Shown piece after piece: positions 54,519 through 63,949 of a DNA stretch of 64,000 nucleotides; the stretch's first letter is position 1, and each line of letters starts with the position of its first letter. This DNA is from Alistipes sp. (GTDB taxonomy: Bacteria; Bacteroidota; Bacteroidia; Bacteroidales; Rikenellaceae). Below the pieces are notes generated by a model. It worked only from the letters and a program-made list of their open reading frames with translations. It was not told where the DNA came from and did no database searches. Position numbers and translations under genes: made by a program. The stretch covers positions 20,150-84,149 of the forward strand of contig JAJQCA010000084.1 in the NCBI GenBank assembly GCA_021202985.1. Reading direction: 5' to 3'.

Positions 54519-55003
54519 AATAATTCGGGTATTGGTTTGGCGGTGTAAAAATATAGATAAGCCATCAGAGCGCCAAAGGTGGCTCGAGAAAATTTGCTCA
54601 TGCGTCCGAGGGCGTGCCGGACGACCTCTCGGTATAGTTTGCTATATTTGACCCGTTTTAGACAGGGGATGAAGATTCGCGGATGACGGCCCACGGATAT
54701 GGCCCGGGCGGAAGTGCGGCGGCCCGGGGTGGGCCGGCGGAAAAATGCTTCCCTGCATCCCGGCCACGGGTGGGCAGCCGTGCCGGAATACCCTTGTCGA
54801 AAGCAGTATAATGAAAGGGAGAAACCGCGGTATTTACGTGACTCCCCGATATGATTTTTTTGCGGGCGGGGCTGCGGCATGGATAAATGCCGCGCCCCGT
54901 TTCCCAAAAAGGATGTCCCGGACGGGAAATTACTAATTACCCTGCTTGTATTCGATAAAGGGGATGCTTACGGATTCCGATAAGTTAACGACCGGTCATA
55001 TAT
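54519..55003. other. Large intergenic region, possible small RNA hairpins
   Basis: 485 bp with no credible gene. A TATATTTG box (54643-54650, plus) lacks a good -33. Downstream, a GC-rich inverted repeat (CGGGGCTGCGGCAT with ATGCCGCGCCCCG, 54871-54903) followed by TTT could be a terminator, so a short plus-strand RNA is conceivable. Confidence 0.3.
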
Positions 55004-55553
55004 TCAAACACCGGGCGCCAGTTTGGACTTCATAAGGCCCCGGTAGTGGAATTCTTCTCCGTCCGCCACGAAAGTCCCGTCGCCTCGGTAATGGAATATA
55101 CGTTTTTCCACCCGTCCGGTTTCTATACACGCACGGAGACCTTGCAGTACGAAAATATCCGTGGGCGGCGATGTGGTCCGTAACCCGGCATTCGATATTA
55201 GCGTAGCAGTCGGTAATTAACGGTGCCTGAACGCGGGATGCGGAAGCAGCGGTGAGTTTGAAACGGTCGAGCTTGTCGGTATCGGCTCCCGTGGTGGTGC
55301 CCACACCGATAACTTTTTTCATCAGTTCAACAGTCGGAATGGCTATAACGCATTCGCCTGTCTTTTTCAGCGCCCCGTAGGAATAGTTCCAGGGGCCGGT
55401 GACAAGGGCGAACCGGGGAGTGAAGTCGAGTACCGAATGCCACGTTATGGTCATAACGTTGGCCTTCCCGCGAAGTGCGGTGGTGACCATCGTGACTGGT
55501 CCCGGTTCGAGAAGAGTGAACGCTTTTTCCAATGGAAGTTCCCTGTGTGCCAT
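55004..55553 (-). pseudogene. Flavin reductase-like protein, broken by one-base frameshift
   Basis: FMN-binding split-barrel protein. The N-terminal 125 residues fit: GPVTMVTTALRGKANVMTIT, HSVLDFTPRFALVTGPWNYS, DCYANIECRVTDHIAAH. The frame then diverges and stops at 54996. The next frame continues the family: DIFVLQGLRACIETGRVEKR, IFHYRGDGTFVADGEEFHYR, and ends GLMKSKLAPGV with a stop at 55004. One extra G (one of the two C at 55159-55160 on the plus strand) explains the break. The restored protein has about 182 residues. It would be a small flavin-dependent oxidoreductase; whether it is functional depends on that base. Confidence 0.78.
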
Positions 55554-55644
55554 TATCGCTTAATTAATCTACGGTATGCATAAGCCGGGCCGGGAAGTGG
55601 TGCGGTACCCTTTTTGTACCTTATATAATAAATGTAAAGGCGTT

Positions 55645-55956
55645 ATGGATAATAAAAAAGAGATTCAAAGGAAACTGTATGAAATAGAGGACAGGATAAG
55701 GCTGGCACCGGAAGGTACCTCGCCGCGGCAAATATACGAATGGTATGCGGAGACCGACTCCCTGCGGGATGAAATCGACCGGCTCGACCGGGAAAGTATA
55801 CGGGCCGTTCCTGATGAAACCAATGTTTTCAGCCTTTCTAACGCCGATATGGAAGACCTCGCGTCGGAAATCGAGCGGGAAGAATTCGTGGACCAATGGA
55901 ACGACGACAGCGACCAGCCGCAAACATACAGTCAGATAATCGGCACGGCAAAATAG
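55645..55956 (+). CDS. Uncharacterised small coiled-coil protein
   Basis: 103 residues from the ATG at 55645 (MDNKKEIQRKLYEIEDRIRL). Very charged, helical, with acidic C-terminus (ADMEDLASEIEREEFVDQWN). No family recognised. A start 23 codons upstream is open but gives an odd Cys/Tyr-rich leader, so it is not chosen. A weak -7-like stretch (TTTTTG, 55609-55619) lies upstream. A hairpin at 56076-56110 follows. Confidence 0.5.
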   Translation: MDNKKEIQRKLYEIEDRIRLAPEGTSPRQIYEWYAETDSLRDEIDRLDRESIRAVPDETNVFSLSNADMEDLASEIEREEFVDQWNDDSDQPQTYSQIIGTAK

Positions 55957-56074
55957 GGGACGGCGATATAAGCCGGGTCCTAACAGCGTAAAGTAGAAGG
56001 TATAGCCCGGATCACCGGGATATCGGAATAACATCACCCGACTTACCCTACACGGGGATATAGTGGTATACAAA

Positions 56075-56118
56075 TAGGACCGGATTGCCGGACAGGGCTG
56101 TTCCGGTCCTCCGTTTTA
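56075..56118. terminator. Hairpin between convergent genes
   Basis: AGGACCGGA (56076-56084) pairs TCCGGTCCT (56102-56110), followed by CCGTTTTA. Weaker T-tract than the other terminators here. Confidence 0.45.
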
Positions 56119-56144
56119 TGGCTCCGTCTCTACCGGCACCGGAT

Positions 56145-56732
56145 TTACGGCATCCAGAGGGTAATGTGGTCGGGCGGGTTGAGTTCCCTCCACCGCAGGA
56201 AACCTTCGTAATCCCGCACACCGCCTTCGATTACCGCCCGGTAGACCTCCACGCCCGGGTACGATTGCCCGTCCGGCACCCCGAACTTAACCCTCAGTAC
56301 CGCATCCCTAGTTTCGGGGGTAAGCACCTCGGTAAGCCGGTCGGCGAACTTCTCCATATACCCGTCGAAGAACGACCCCCGCAGGATATGTATCATATCT
56401 ATGGTCCACTGAGTCCCGTCCGCCCCGCGGTACCACGCGTGCCATTCGATGCAGTGTTCATCGGTGTCTATAAGGTCGGTGAACTCGGCCCGGTAAACGC
56501 CCGGGCGGGAAGCTATGAGCGAGACGGCCCGGAAGCTCTCGGCCTTGTCCAGTGTGTCGGAATAGATATGGAAATCTATGTCCCGGTGCTTGACCAGCAA
56601 ACCGGTGCGGAGCGAGCCGATGAGGTTGGCCTGCGCCCCGATGGAGGCCCATGCTCCGGGTATATCCAACTCGTCAATGACGCGCCTTGCCTCGGCCATA
56701 TTTTTCTGTGCGAGTGAATAAATTGGCTGCAT
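56145..56732 (-). CDS. Nucleotidyltransferase-like protein
   Basis: 195 residues from the ATG at 56732 (MQPIYSLAQKNMAEARRVI); a start 18 codons earlier is open. The core IGSLRTGLLVKHRDIDFHIY has the G-S and D-x-D arrangement of the NTase superfamily (AadA/MNT type). Then come EWHAWYRGADGTQWTIDMIH and ILRGSFFDGYMEKFADRLTE. Probable nucleotidyl- or adenylyl-transferase of unknown target. Cytosolic. Not an obvious toxin-antitoxin gene, as no partner is adjacent. Confidence 0.6.
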   Translation of the reverse strand: MQPIYSLAQKNMAEARRVIDELDIPGAWASIGAQANLIGSLRTGLLVKHRDIDFHIYSDTLDKAESFRAVSLIASRPGVYRAEFTDLIDTDEHCIEWHAWYRGADGTQWTIDMIHILRGSFFDGYMEKFADRLTEVLTPETRDAVLRVKFGVPDGQSYPGVEVYRAVIEGGVRDYEGFLRWRELNPPDHITLWMP

Positions 56733-56840
56733 ACGGGAATGGTTTAAAAGTGAAAGGGGTGCAAAAATAATATAAAACCGTCTCACGGCTCTATATTGAA
56801 ACAGAATTTTTAAATTGCAGGGTCCAAATCAAAAACCCAC

Positions 56841-57659
56841 ATGAAAAAAATTATTCTTCTGTTAATCCTCACCATGCTGTACGGCTGGCAGCTCGGTGCC
56901 CAGGAATTTATCACCATCGGTAATATGCCTTACCGAGATGCCCCGGCCGACGAATACCAGGCCGAACGGTGTGTGCTCGACCTCCGCTACCCGGCCGATT
57001 CTTCCGGTTACGTTACTGTGGTATGGTTCCACGGCGGTGGACTTACCGGTGGTAATAAGCATATACCCGCGGCCTTACAGGAGGCCGGTCTGGCGGTGGC
57101 CGCCGTAAATTACCGGCTCAGCCCGAAGGCACACGCCCCGGCCTATTTCGACGATGCGGCGGCGGCGGTAGCGTGGGTTGCCGCAAATATAGAAAGTTAC
57201 GGAGGCGACCCTTCCCGTATTTATGTCGCGGGTCATTCGGCCGGCGGATACCTCGCCTCGATGCTGGCACTCGATAAAAGCCTCCTTGCCGCGTACGGTT
57301 ACGATGCCGACCAGATAAAGGGTTGGGTGCCGGTCAGCGGCCAGGCCGCGACCCATTGGCAGGTATGCCGCGAGCGTGGAGACAGTTCGTCCGTACCGGT
57401 GGTTGACCGGTATGCACCCCTTAGTCATGTACGGCCTGACACTTCGCCCATCCTGCTGACTGCGGGCCAGGCGGAACTGGAGATGGTGAACCGCACGGCG
57501 GAAAACCGGTATCTATACGACGCACTTCGTACTGTGGGTAACGACAGGGTGGTATTTCACGAACTGAGCGGTTTCGACCATAATACGGTTGTAGGCCCCT
57601 CCCTGCAACTTCTCATGGAAATGATCCGAAGGGATGCGAGGGCAGACGCCGGTAAATAA
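56841..57659 (+). CDS. Secreted alpha/beta hydrolase (HSL-like esterase)
   Basis: 272 residues with a signal peptide at 1-20 (KKIILLLILTMLYGWQLGA). The oxyanion motif VVWFHGGGLTGGNKH, the nucleophile elbow IYVAGHSAGGYLASMLAL (G-H-S-A-G-G), and C-terminal SGFDHNTVVGPSLQLLM with His complete the hormone-sensitive-lipase pattern. Likely a small-ester or acyl-sugar esterase in the periplasm. A terminator hairpin follows (57663-57692). Confidence 0.85.
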   Translation: MKKIILLLILTMLYGWQLGAQEFITIGNMPYRDAPADEYQAERCVLDLRYPADSSGYVTVVWFHGGGLTGGNKHIPAALQEAGLAVAAVNYRLSPKAHAPAYFDDAAAAVAWVAANIESYGGDPSRIYVAGHSAGGYLASMLALDKSLLAAYGYDADQIKGWVPVSGQAATHWQVCRERGDSSSVPVVDRYAPLSHVRPDTSPILLTAGQAELEMVNRTAENRYLYDALRTVGNDRVVFHELSGFDHNTVVGPSLQLLMEMIRRDARADAGK

Positions 57660-57662
57660 GAA

Positions 57663-57692
57663 AGCGGGCGCTGCGATGCGCCCTCTTTTTTC
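57663..57692. terminator. Terminator between esterase and membrane paralogue
   Basis: AGCGGGCGC-tgcgat-GCGCCCTCT followed by TTTTT; stem slightly imperfect. Confidence 0.6.
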
Positions 57693-57719
57693 AAATCGCG
57701 GAAATGTCCCGCTTTTTGT

Positions 57720-58196
57720 TTATAAAGAGCACATTATACCGTAGAAACGGTCCCATGCTTCCTGTGTTTCGAAATAACGCATATCGAGGGTGTACGATTC
57801 GGTTTTGCCCGATTCCCCGGCTACATATATTTCCAGTTCGCCTTCCTCCTCGTCGTAGTCGACTTTGCAGACGTCCGCCAGCGGGAAGCTGATACTTTCA
57901 ACTTTCCCTTTTACAAGGTCCCGGTAAGAGAAGATACCTTCCCGGATTACAATGGTGCAGTCCTGCCCCCGCAGTTTGATTGCCTGCCGGGCCTTGCTGT
58001 AAAATGACCAGAAAAAACCTATCGCTGCCAGAATAAACAGCAGGATGGTCCACGGGTAGGGGACTATGGTAAACCCGCCGAGGGTTATACTGAACGGAGA
58101 TACGACAGGAAATACAATCAGAAATAACGGAACCACCACTCCATAGCCCAGGGATGTGAAACGGAACCTCGGTTTGTATTTAAATACTTCTTCCAT
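57720..58196 (-). CDS. Membrane protein, paralogue of the 54057-54518 gene
   Basis: 158 residues with the same plan: MEEVFKYKPRFRFTSLG start, two membrane segments (YGVVVPLFLIVFPVVSPFSI, PWTILLFILAAIGFFWSFYS) and a strand-rich tail (CTIVIREGIFSYRDLVKGKV, PLADVCKVDYDEEEGELEIY). PFSITLGGFTIVPYPWTI is identical in both. It lies next to nfo and is otherwise isolated. Function unknown; a PH-like cytosolic domain is my reading of the tail. Confidence 0.65.
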   Translation of the reverse strand: MEEVFKYKPRFRFTSLGYGVVVPLFLIVFPVVSPFSITLGGFTIVPYPWTILLFILAAIGFFWSFYSKARQAIKLRGQDCTIVIREGIFSYRDLVKGKVESISFPLADVCKVDYDEEEGELEIYVAGESGKTESYTLDMRYFETQEAWDRFYGIMCSL

Positions 58197-58248
58197 TTAT
58201 TAAGTTTTTTGGGTCAGGATATATTTGCCGAAGGCGGTGCGGTAAGAC

Positions 58249-59097
58249 CTATTTACCTTCCGCCATGGAGTATAACATAGATATCTCTTCCGGCCAGAGT
58301 TCCGGGTCGGGGGTTTCCAGTATAAGAGGAATATCGTCGAAACGTTTGTCCCCGGCGATAAACCGGAAGCAGTCCATACCGATGTCGCCTTGCCCGATAG
58401 TGGTATGGCGGTCTACATGGCTTCCCACACCTTTTTTGGAGTCATTGAGATGCATCCCCCGCAGGTATTCGAAACCCACCACACGGTCGAATTCTTCGAA
58501 CGTCTTCTCACAATTTGCCGTCGACGACAGATCGTAACCCGCGGCATGGGCATGGCAGGTGTCGATACAGACGCCCACCCGCGACTTGTCGTCCACCAAT
58601 TCAATTATCCGGGCGAGGTGTTCAAACTTGTAACCCATTGCAGAACCCTGCCCCGCGGTGTTTTCTATAACGGCCGTCACGCCCTCCGTAGCATCGAGCG
58701 CTATATTTACCGACTGGGCTATAAGTTGGAGGCACTCCTCGTCCGAAACGAGGTTGCCGCTGGCTCCCGGATGGAAATTTAGCAGTGTAAGGCCCAACTG
58801 CATACACCGCTGGAGCTCGTCGATAAACGCCGCCAGTGACTGGCCCCTTTTGTCGGGGTCCGGATTGCCGAGATTAATCAGATAGCTGTCATGAGGCAGG
58901 ATATAGGCGGCCGAAAAACCGTACTTTTCACAATTCTCCTTGAATCCTTCTATGGCCTGTCCGGCCAGCGGGGCCGCCTTCCACTGCCGCTGGTTTTTTG
59001 TGAAGAGGGCAAAGGCCCCCGCACCTATCTCGTGGGCGTTTACAGGTGCGTTCTGTACGCCGCCCGCCGCGCTTACGTGTGCTCCGAAATATTTCAT
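58249..59097 (-). CDS. nfo: Deoxyribonuclease IV (endonuclease IV)
   Basis: Zn-dependent AP endonuclease for base-excision repair. [20 protein letters not shown] at the N-terminus; [58 protein letters not shown], and [14 protein letters not shown] motif ([13 protein letters not shown]) are the family blocks. 282 residues from the ATG at 59097; the 10-codon extension is not kept. Single gene. Confidence 0.95.
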   Translation of the reverse strand: MKYFGAHVSAAGGVQNAPVNAHEIGAGAFALFTKNQRQWKAAPLAGQAIEGFKENCEKYGFSAAYILPHDSYLINLGNPDPDKRGQSLAAFIDELQRCMQLGLTLLNFHPGASGNLVSDEECLQLIAQSVNIALDATEGVTAVIENTAGQGSAMGYKFEHLARIIELVDDKSRVGVCIDTCHAHAAGYDLSSTANCEKTFEEFDRVVGFEYLRGMHLNDSKKGVGSHVDRHTTIGQGDIGMDCFRFIAGDKRFDDIPLILETPDPELWPEEISMLYSMAEGK

Positions 59098-59197
59098 GTC
59101 CTGTTGTTTTACCCGAAGGTTATACAATAACCGTACTCTCCCGGCAAATGTAACAAATTAATGGCGGGACGGCGCAGGCTGTGTAGGCAAAAAATCA

Positions 59198-59205
59198 TAT
59201 ATTTG
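59198..59205 (+). promoter_or_regulatory. -7 element upstream of aldo/keto reductase
   Basis: TATATTTG, 73 nt before the ATG; -33 box weak. Confidence 0.4.
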
Positions 59206-59278
59206 CGGTATTATCGGCATGATAGATGCCACGGTTTTTATTTATATTTAATATACGATAAATAAAGCCGTAAGAACC

Positions 59279-60142
59279 ATGATCAAGACTATGAAATCGC
59301 TTAAAGATAGTTTCAAGCTGCATAACGGGGTCCTTATTCCTTGCGTAGGCTTCGGTACATACCTCTCGCCCGAGGGCGAAGTGGCTTATGAAGCCGTAAG
59401 GAAGGCCCTCGAAGTGGGTTACAGGCACATCGATACGGCCTCGATATACGGTAACGAGGAGAGCGTGGGTCGCGCAGTACGCGACAGCGGTATCCCGCGC
59501 GAGGAGATATTCGTCACTACCAAGGTCTGGAATGCAGATCAGGGCTATGTTTCGACGCTGAAGGCATTCGAGGCCAGTATGAAACGGCTGGGGTTGGATT
59601 ACCTCGACCTCTACCTAATCCACTGGCCCCGAATTAAGGGTCACGAGCAGGAGTGGGTGGAGTATAACCGCCGCACGTGGTCGGCGATGACCGAGCTGTA
59701 TAACGCCGGCCGTATACGGGCCATCGGGGTCAGCAACTTCAAGCCCCACCATATAGAGTCTCTCATGGAGATAGCCGAGGTGTTACCGATGGTGAACCAG
59801 ATAGAATTGCACCCCGGCCTGGTACGGGAAGATATCACGGAATATTGCCGCGAAAAGGGGATAGTGGTGGAATCGTGGGGACCTATGTCGCGCGGTAAAC
59901 TGCTGGGTACCGGCCTGCTGGACGAAATAGCCGGGAAGTACGGTAAGACGCCGGCCCAGGTCACCCTCAGATGGCATTTACAAATGGGTTACCTGCCGCT
60001 GCCCAAGTCGGTTACACCGTCTCGGATAGAGGAGAACGCTCAGTTGTTCGATTTCGAACTGTCTCCTCAGGATATGGACTATATATCGTCTATTACGGTA
60101 CAGACCGGTACCGGGATGGACCCGGACGAAGAAGCCCACTGA
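59279..60142 (+). CDS. Aldo/keto reductase
   Basis: NADPH-dependent carbonyl reductase (2,5-diketo-D-gluconate reductase-like). Catalytic tetrad visible: Asp in YRHIDTASIYGNEESVGRAV, Tyr in the same segment, Lys in IFVTTKVWNADQG, and His in YLIHWPRIKG. C-terminal PLPKSVTPSRIEENAQLFDF binds NADPH. 287 residues. MKSLKD (59291) is an alternative start. Cytosolic, role unknown; 220 nt to the next gene. Confidence 0.88.
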   Translation: MIKTMKSLKDSFKLHNGVLIPCVGFGTYLSPEGEVAYEAVRKALEVGYRHIDTASIYGNEESVGRAVRDSGIPREEIFVTTKVWNADQGYVSTLKAFEASMKRLGLDYLDLYLIHWPRIKGHEQEWVEYNRRTWSAMTELYNAGRIRAIGVSNFKPHHIESLMEIAEVLPMVNQIELHPGLVREDITEYCREKGIVVESWGPMSRGKLLGTGLLDEIAGKYGKTPAQVTLRWHLQMGYLPLPKSVTPSRIEENAQLFDFELSPQDMDYISSITVQTGTGMDPDEEAH

Positions 60143-60375
60143 CAGAGCAATTTCCCGGCATCGGGAAACGTTACAATAATAGAGTACCTGCCTGCCGGAC
60201 CGGTTGAAATCAGTACGGCTTCCGGCTGGACAATGAGCGGCTCAACCCCGGGTTGTTTACAGGTCCCGGTGCCGGCCGTTACCGGATTACGGGTTGCGGC
60301 CCGGTAACCGGTTGAAGAAGGCAAACCATAAATAACTCAAATACACAACACGCACTGCACGGCGTGGTATTGGAA

Positions 60376-61374
60376 ATGAAGATAAAGTCGGTCCTTACGG
60401 CCTGCGGGCTTTCGCTTTTGTGTGCGGCGGCCCATGCACAGTTTACCATATCCACCATAACACCGGGAGATATTTCGGTCCGCGACCTGCGGGATTCGCT
60501 GGCCCCGAATCCGATGGCGGTGCCGGATAATTACAAGAACGATTTTTTCGACCGGGAGTTTTGGCAGGCCGAAAAAAGGCGTCTGCGCCGCGAGAGGCAC
60601 CTCACGGAGATAAACGCATCGCTCCAATTGTCGCAAACCCAGTTCAAAAACTGGTACAAAGGAGGCGATAACACCTTTAACGGTATTTCGACATTGTATA
60701 TAAAGCATTCCCACCAACGAAATAAATTGTCCTACTCGGGTGTTTTCGATGCCCGTTACGGGATGAACTTCATCGACAAGACCCGGTTCAAAAACGTGGA
60801 TGAGTTTAAGATAAATCTGGCAACTTCGTGGGATATAAACCAGTGGTGGTCCTATGCCGCGGCGGTAAACTTGCGGAGCCAGTTTTCCACGAGTTACAAA
60901 TCGAGGGACGACCATACCCGGGTCTCAACCCTCATGGCGCCCGGATTCCTCGATATATCGCTCGGTTTCAAATACGAAAACAGGCCTTTCAGCGTTCTTT
61001 TATCACCTGTGGGCGGTAACGCGGTGTTTGTGCTGGACAAGGAGTTCCGCGAGGCGGAAATGCAGGGAATCAATCCGGACAAGAAATCGAAGTGGACGGT
61101 GGGTCCGTCGGTGACCATGAACCTGCTGGATTTCGAATTCCATAAGAAGGTGTTCATGCTCAGGTCGGAAGTTTATTCCTTCACCAATATGAAGAAGACC
61201 CCGACCGTACGGTGGACGACGACATTCGAGATACAAGCAACCAAGTTCCTGACAACCACCCTGTACGGTGCTTTGTATTTCGATAAGGAATCGGAAGCCG
61301 AGAGGCCCTACCAACCGCAGTACAATTCTGTTATCAGCGTGGGATTGTCGTACAGTTTCAAAAGCAGGAAGTAA
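60376..61374 (+). CDS. DUF3078 outer-membrane beta-barrel protein
   Basis: 332 residues with a signal peptide at 1-20 (KSVLTACGLSLLCAAAHA). The family WKGGDNTFNG-like motif reads FKNWYKGGDNTFNGISTLYI, and repeating amphipathic strands follow (KLSYSGVFDARYGMNF, KYENRPFSVLLSPVGG, QPQYNSVISVGLSYSF). The Phe-type last strand is typical of outer-membrane barrels. Start at 60376 is chosen over the GTG at 60364. Role unknown; common in Bacteroidota. Confidence 0.83.
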   Translation: MKIKSVLTACGLSLLCAAAHAQFTISTITPGDISVRDLRDSLAPNPMAVPDNYKNDFFDREFWQAEKRRLRRERHLTEINASLQLSQTQFKNWYKGGDNTFNGISTLYIKHSHQRNKLSYSGVFDARYGMNFIDKTRFKNVDEFKINLATSWDINQWWSYAAAVNLRSQFSTSYKSRDDHTRVSTLMAPGFLDISLGFKYENRPFSVLLSPVGGNAVFVLDKEFREAEMQGINPDKKSKWTVGPSVTMNLLDFEFHKKVFMLRSEVYSFTNMKKTPTVRWTTTFEIQATKFLTTTLYGALYFDKESEAERPYQPQYNSVISVGLSYSFKSRK

Positions 61375-61512
61375 ACGTGCCGGGATTAGCTCTCGGATGA
61401 TATACCGGCATAGTGCCGTAACCAGGGAGGTAAAATTAAATAATCAACGGCCCGGAACAATTTAACCCGAATATCTGCCGGTCCCGTAATGCGGGGCTAT
61501 ATTAAAACGAGA

Positions 61513-63189
61513 ATGGAAAATAAATATAGGAATTCGACGAGGAATATAATATTCCCCCTTATACTGGCCGCCGGCGTCATAGGCGGCATTTTTATCGGGA
61601 CGCTAACCTCCCACAAGAGGGCTCCGGCGCAGGGTGCCGGGCAGCTCCCGCGGCTGAACGCGCGTAATTACAGGGAGAACAAACTGGTCTATGCTCTGTC
61701 GTTAATAGATAAACTGTATGTGGACAGCGTGAATGTGGATACCCTGTCGGAAGTTGCCATCGAAAAACTGATTGCGGAACTCGACCCCCATTCGACCTAT
61801 ATCCCGGCAAGCGATTTCGCTTCGATGAACGAAGCGCTGGACGGAGAGTTCGACGGGGTGGGGATACTTTTCAATATGGGTACCGATACTGTTATAGTGC
61901 TGAATGTCATTGCAGGAGGGCCGAGCGACGAGGCCGGGGTGCGTAACGGCGACCGGATAATAACTATCGACGACAGCCTCGTGGCCGGGCAGAAGGTGGG
62001 CCAGAATGATATTATGAAAATGCTCCGCGGGCCGAGGGGGACCAAGGTAGAACTCGGGTTGCAGAGGCAGGGAATCGAGGATCTGGTACCCGTCACGGTT
62101 ACACGCGGGGTAATACCGGTAAAGAGTCTCGACGCTGCGTTTATGATTAAGCCGGGTATAGGTTACGTAAAGCTCTCGGCATTCGCAAAAAACTCCTCGA
62201 GGGAACTCGGTGCCGCGCTTCACCGTTTGCAGCAGCACGGCATGACCCAACTGATATTCGACCTGAGGGGTAACAGCGGCGGATTTCTCGACCAGGCCAT
62301 CGACATAGCCAAGATGTTCCTGCCTTCACGGCAACTTATAGTCTACACGGTCGACCGTAACGGCGACCGCACCGAGGAATACAGCGACGGGAGGGGCGCT
62401 TATAAGGATATAGGCCTTGCCATCCTTGTGGATGAGGGAAGCGCATCGTCCAGCGAAATACTGGCCGGGGCCGTACAGGACAACGACCGCGGTATTATAA
62501 TAGGCCGCAGGACATTCGGCAAGGGTCTGGTACAGCAGCAGATACCGTTCAGCGACGGTTCGGCGTTGAGACTCACCATAGCCCGTTATTATACACCCAC
62601 AGGAAGGTCCATACAGAAGCCTTACGAGAACGGCTCGGACGATTACCACAGCGAGCTATACCAACGAATACAACACCAGGAGCTATTCACTGCCGACAGT
62701 ATCCGCTTCGACGACAGCCTGAGGTTCACCACCCCGGGTGGCAGAACTGTATACGGGGGAGGCGGTATTATGCCCGATATCTTCGTGCCGCTCGACACCC
62801 TCGGGTATTCCAGCTACTACTTTGAAGTCTGGGGTAGGAACATTCTTTACAGGTACACTATCGAGTATTCCGACCGCCACCGCGACAGGCTGAATTCGAT
62901 CTCGTCGGTTCAGGAGTTAAATGATATGCTCGATTCGGACACAGGCCTGCTAAACGACTTCATCGCATACGCCTCAAGGCAGGGGGTACCGGCAAATTAC
63001 CGAGACATAGCCAAATCCCGCGATGTAATACTTGCCCAACTCAGGGCCTATATAGGGCGTAATTCACCTCTGGAGGATACCGGTTTCTATGCGAATATTT
63101 ATGTGATAGATACCGCTATACTGAAGGCCATTGAAGAACTCGAGGGTGGTGATTATCTTTCCATGCTCCTTGCAGGGAAGGCCGAGTAA
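61513..63189 (+). CDS. C-terminal processing peptidase, S41 family
   Basis: Periplasmic serine protease (CtpA/Prc-like). An N-terminal anchor spans residues about 12-34 (IIFPLILAAGVIGGIFIGTL). A PDZ domain follows at about 85-170 (GEFDGVGILFNMGTDTVIVL, AGGPSDEAGVRNGDRIITID). Catalytic Ser and Lys are in DEGSASSSEILAGAVQDNDR and GRRTFGKGLVQQQIPF. 558 residues from the ATG at 61513; the first ATG at 61489 is less likely. A strong terminator follows. Confidence 0.93.
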   Translation: MENKYRNSTRNIIFPLILAAGVIGGIFIGTLTSHKRAPAQGAGQLPRLNARNYRENKLVYALSLIDKLYVDSVNVDTLSEVAIEKLIAELDPHSTYIPASDFASMNEALDGEFDGVGILFNMGTDTVIVLNVIAGGPSDEAGVRNGDRIITIDDSLVAGQKVGQNDIMKMLRGPRGTKVELGLQRQGIEDLVPVTVTRGVIPVKSLDAAFMIKPGIGYVKLSAFAKNSSRELGAALHRLQQHGMTQLIFDLRGNSGGFLDQAIDIAKMFLPSRQLIVYTVDRNGDRTEEYSDGRGAYKDIGLAILVDEGSASSSEILAGAVQDNDRGIIIGRRTFGKGLVQQQIPFSDGSALRLTIARYYTPTGRSIQKPYENGSDDYHSELYQRIQHQELFTADSIRFDDSLRFTTPGGRTVYGGGGIMPDIFVPLDTLGYSSYYFEVWGRNILYRYTIEYSDRHRDRLNSISSVQELNDMLDSDTGLLNDFIAYASRQGVPANYRDIAKSRDVILAQLRAYIGRNSPLEDTGFYANIYVIDTAILKAIEELEGGDYLSMLLAGKAE

Positions 63190-63208
63190 ATCCTTACTAT
63201 ATCAATAC

Positions 63209-63249
63209 AATCCGGTCTTTCTCTGCGGGTTAGACCGGATTCTTTTTTT
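63209..63249 (+). terminator. Terminator of the S41 peptidase gene
   Basis: AATCCGGTCT pairs AGACCGGATT, followed by CTTTTTTT. Confidence 0.88.
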
Positions 63250-63574
63250 GGAATGCAATATAATGCACACGATTTGCGTTTCATTGCACAACCTTTAATT
63301 AAAAAGGTTCCTTGCCCACCATTTAGGGACATATCCCCGGGAATATGGTCGGCAACACAATAAAAAGTCCCGTGCGGCCGTTTTATTATATCCCGTCCGG
63401 GATACGGATTAAGGGCGTCGCCCCGCTGGTCCGGTGATAAAAATAACGGGAAGTACAATAACAGGTTGCAATCCACCGTTATTTTATCAATATAATTTCG
63501 AATTTATAATCGACTGCTATCTAACAAGATGGAATATCCGGTCGAAATAAATCACAAAAAAAGTCGGGAATCTG
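63250..63574. other. Intergenic, no gene seen
   Basis: 325 bp before the rRNA promoters; no ORF of credible composition. Confidence 0.6.
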
Positions 63575-63607
63575 TTTGGAATTTAGCGGAAAGTATCTCT
63601 ATATTTG
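63575..63607 (+). promoter_or_regulatory. rRNA operon promoter P1
   Basis: TTTG (63575-63578), 21 nt, TATATTTG (63600-63607). Matches the Bacteroidota consensus. Confidence 0.65.
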
Positions 63608-63680
63608 CACCCGCTAAACGGGGAAACCCGACGGCAAAAAGAGTTCTGAAAAAGTTTTTTTAAGATTTTCGCCGGTAGAT

Positions 63681-63711
63681 TTTGCAGATTAAAATTTCCG
63701 GATTATCTTTG
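63681..63711 (+). promoter_or_regulatory. rRNA operon promoter P2
   Basis: TTTG (63681-63684), 19 nt, TATCTTTG (63704-63711). Ideal spacing, the better of the tandem pair. About 240 nt of leader follows. Confidence 0.75.
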
Positions 63712-63848
63712 CACTCCGTTTCGATAAGAGACGATGAAGTTACAAAGGTTCTGAAAGTTTTGATGCCTGAAGAAAGGGGTGCGCAGAAGTGGAAAACACG
63801 AACCGTGCCGAACTGCGGAAGGCGGAAATTTTAGAAGATAAGAAATAC

Positions 63849-63862
63849 GTTCTTTGAGATAT
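63849..63862 (+). promoter_or_regulatory. boxA-like antitermination motif in rRNA leader
   Basis: GTTCTTTGAGATAT resembles the boxA-type leader sequence common before 16S genes. Confidence 0.4.
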
Positions 63863-63949
63863 TTTAGCAGCTAAAAGTTTATTACTTTTTCAAAGTATAC
63901 AAACAATACCTTTGAGAATAAAGCCAAGATATTTAAAACGAAACATTTT

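Noticed and set aside
54485..54907. 140-codon minus-strand ORF
   Set aside because: Arg/Pro-rich composition and no start signal; likely random.
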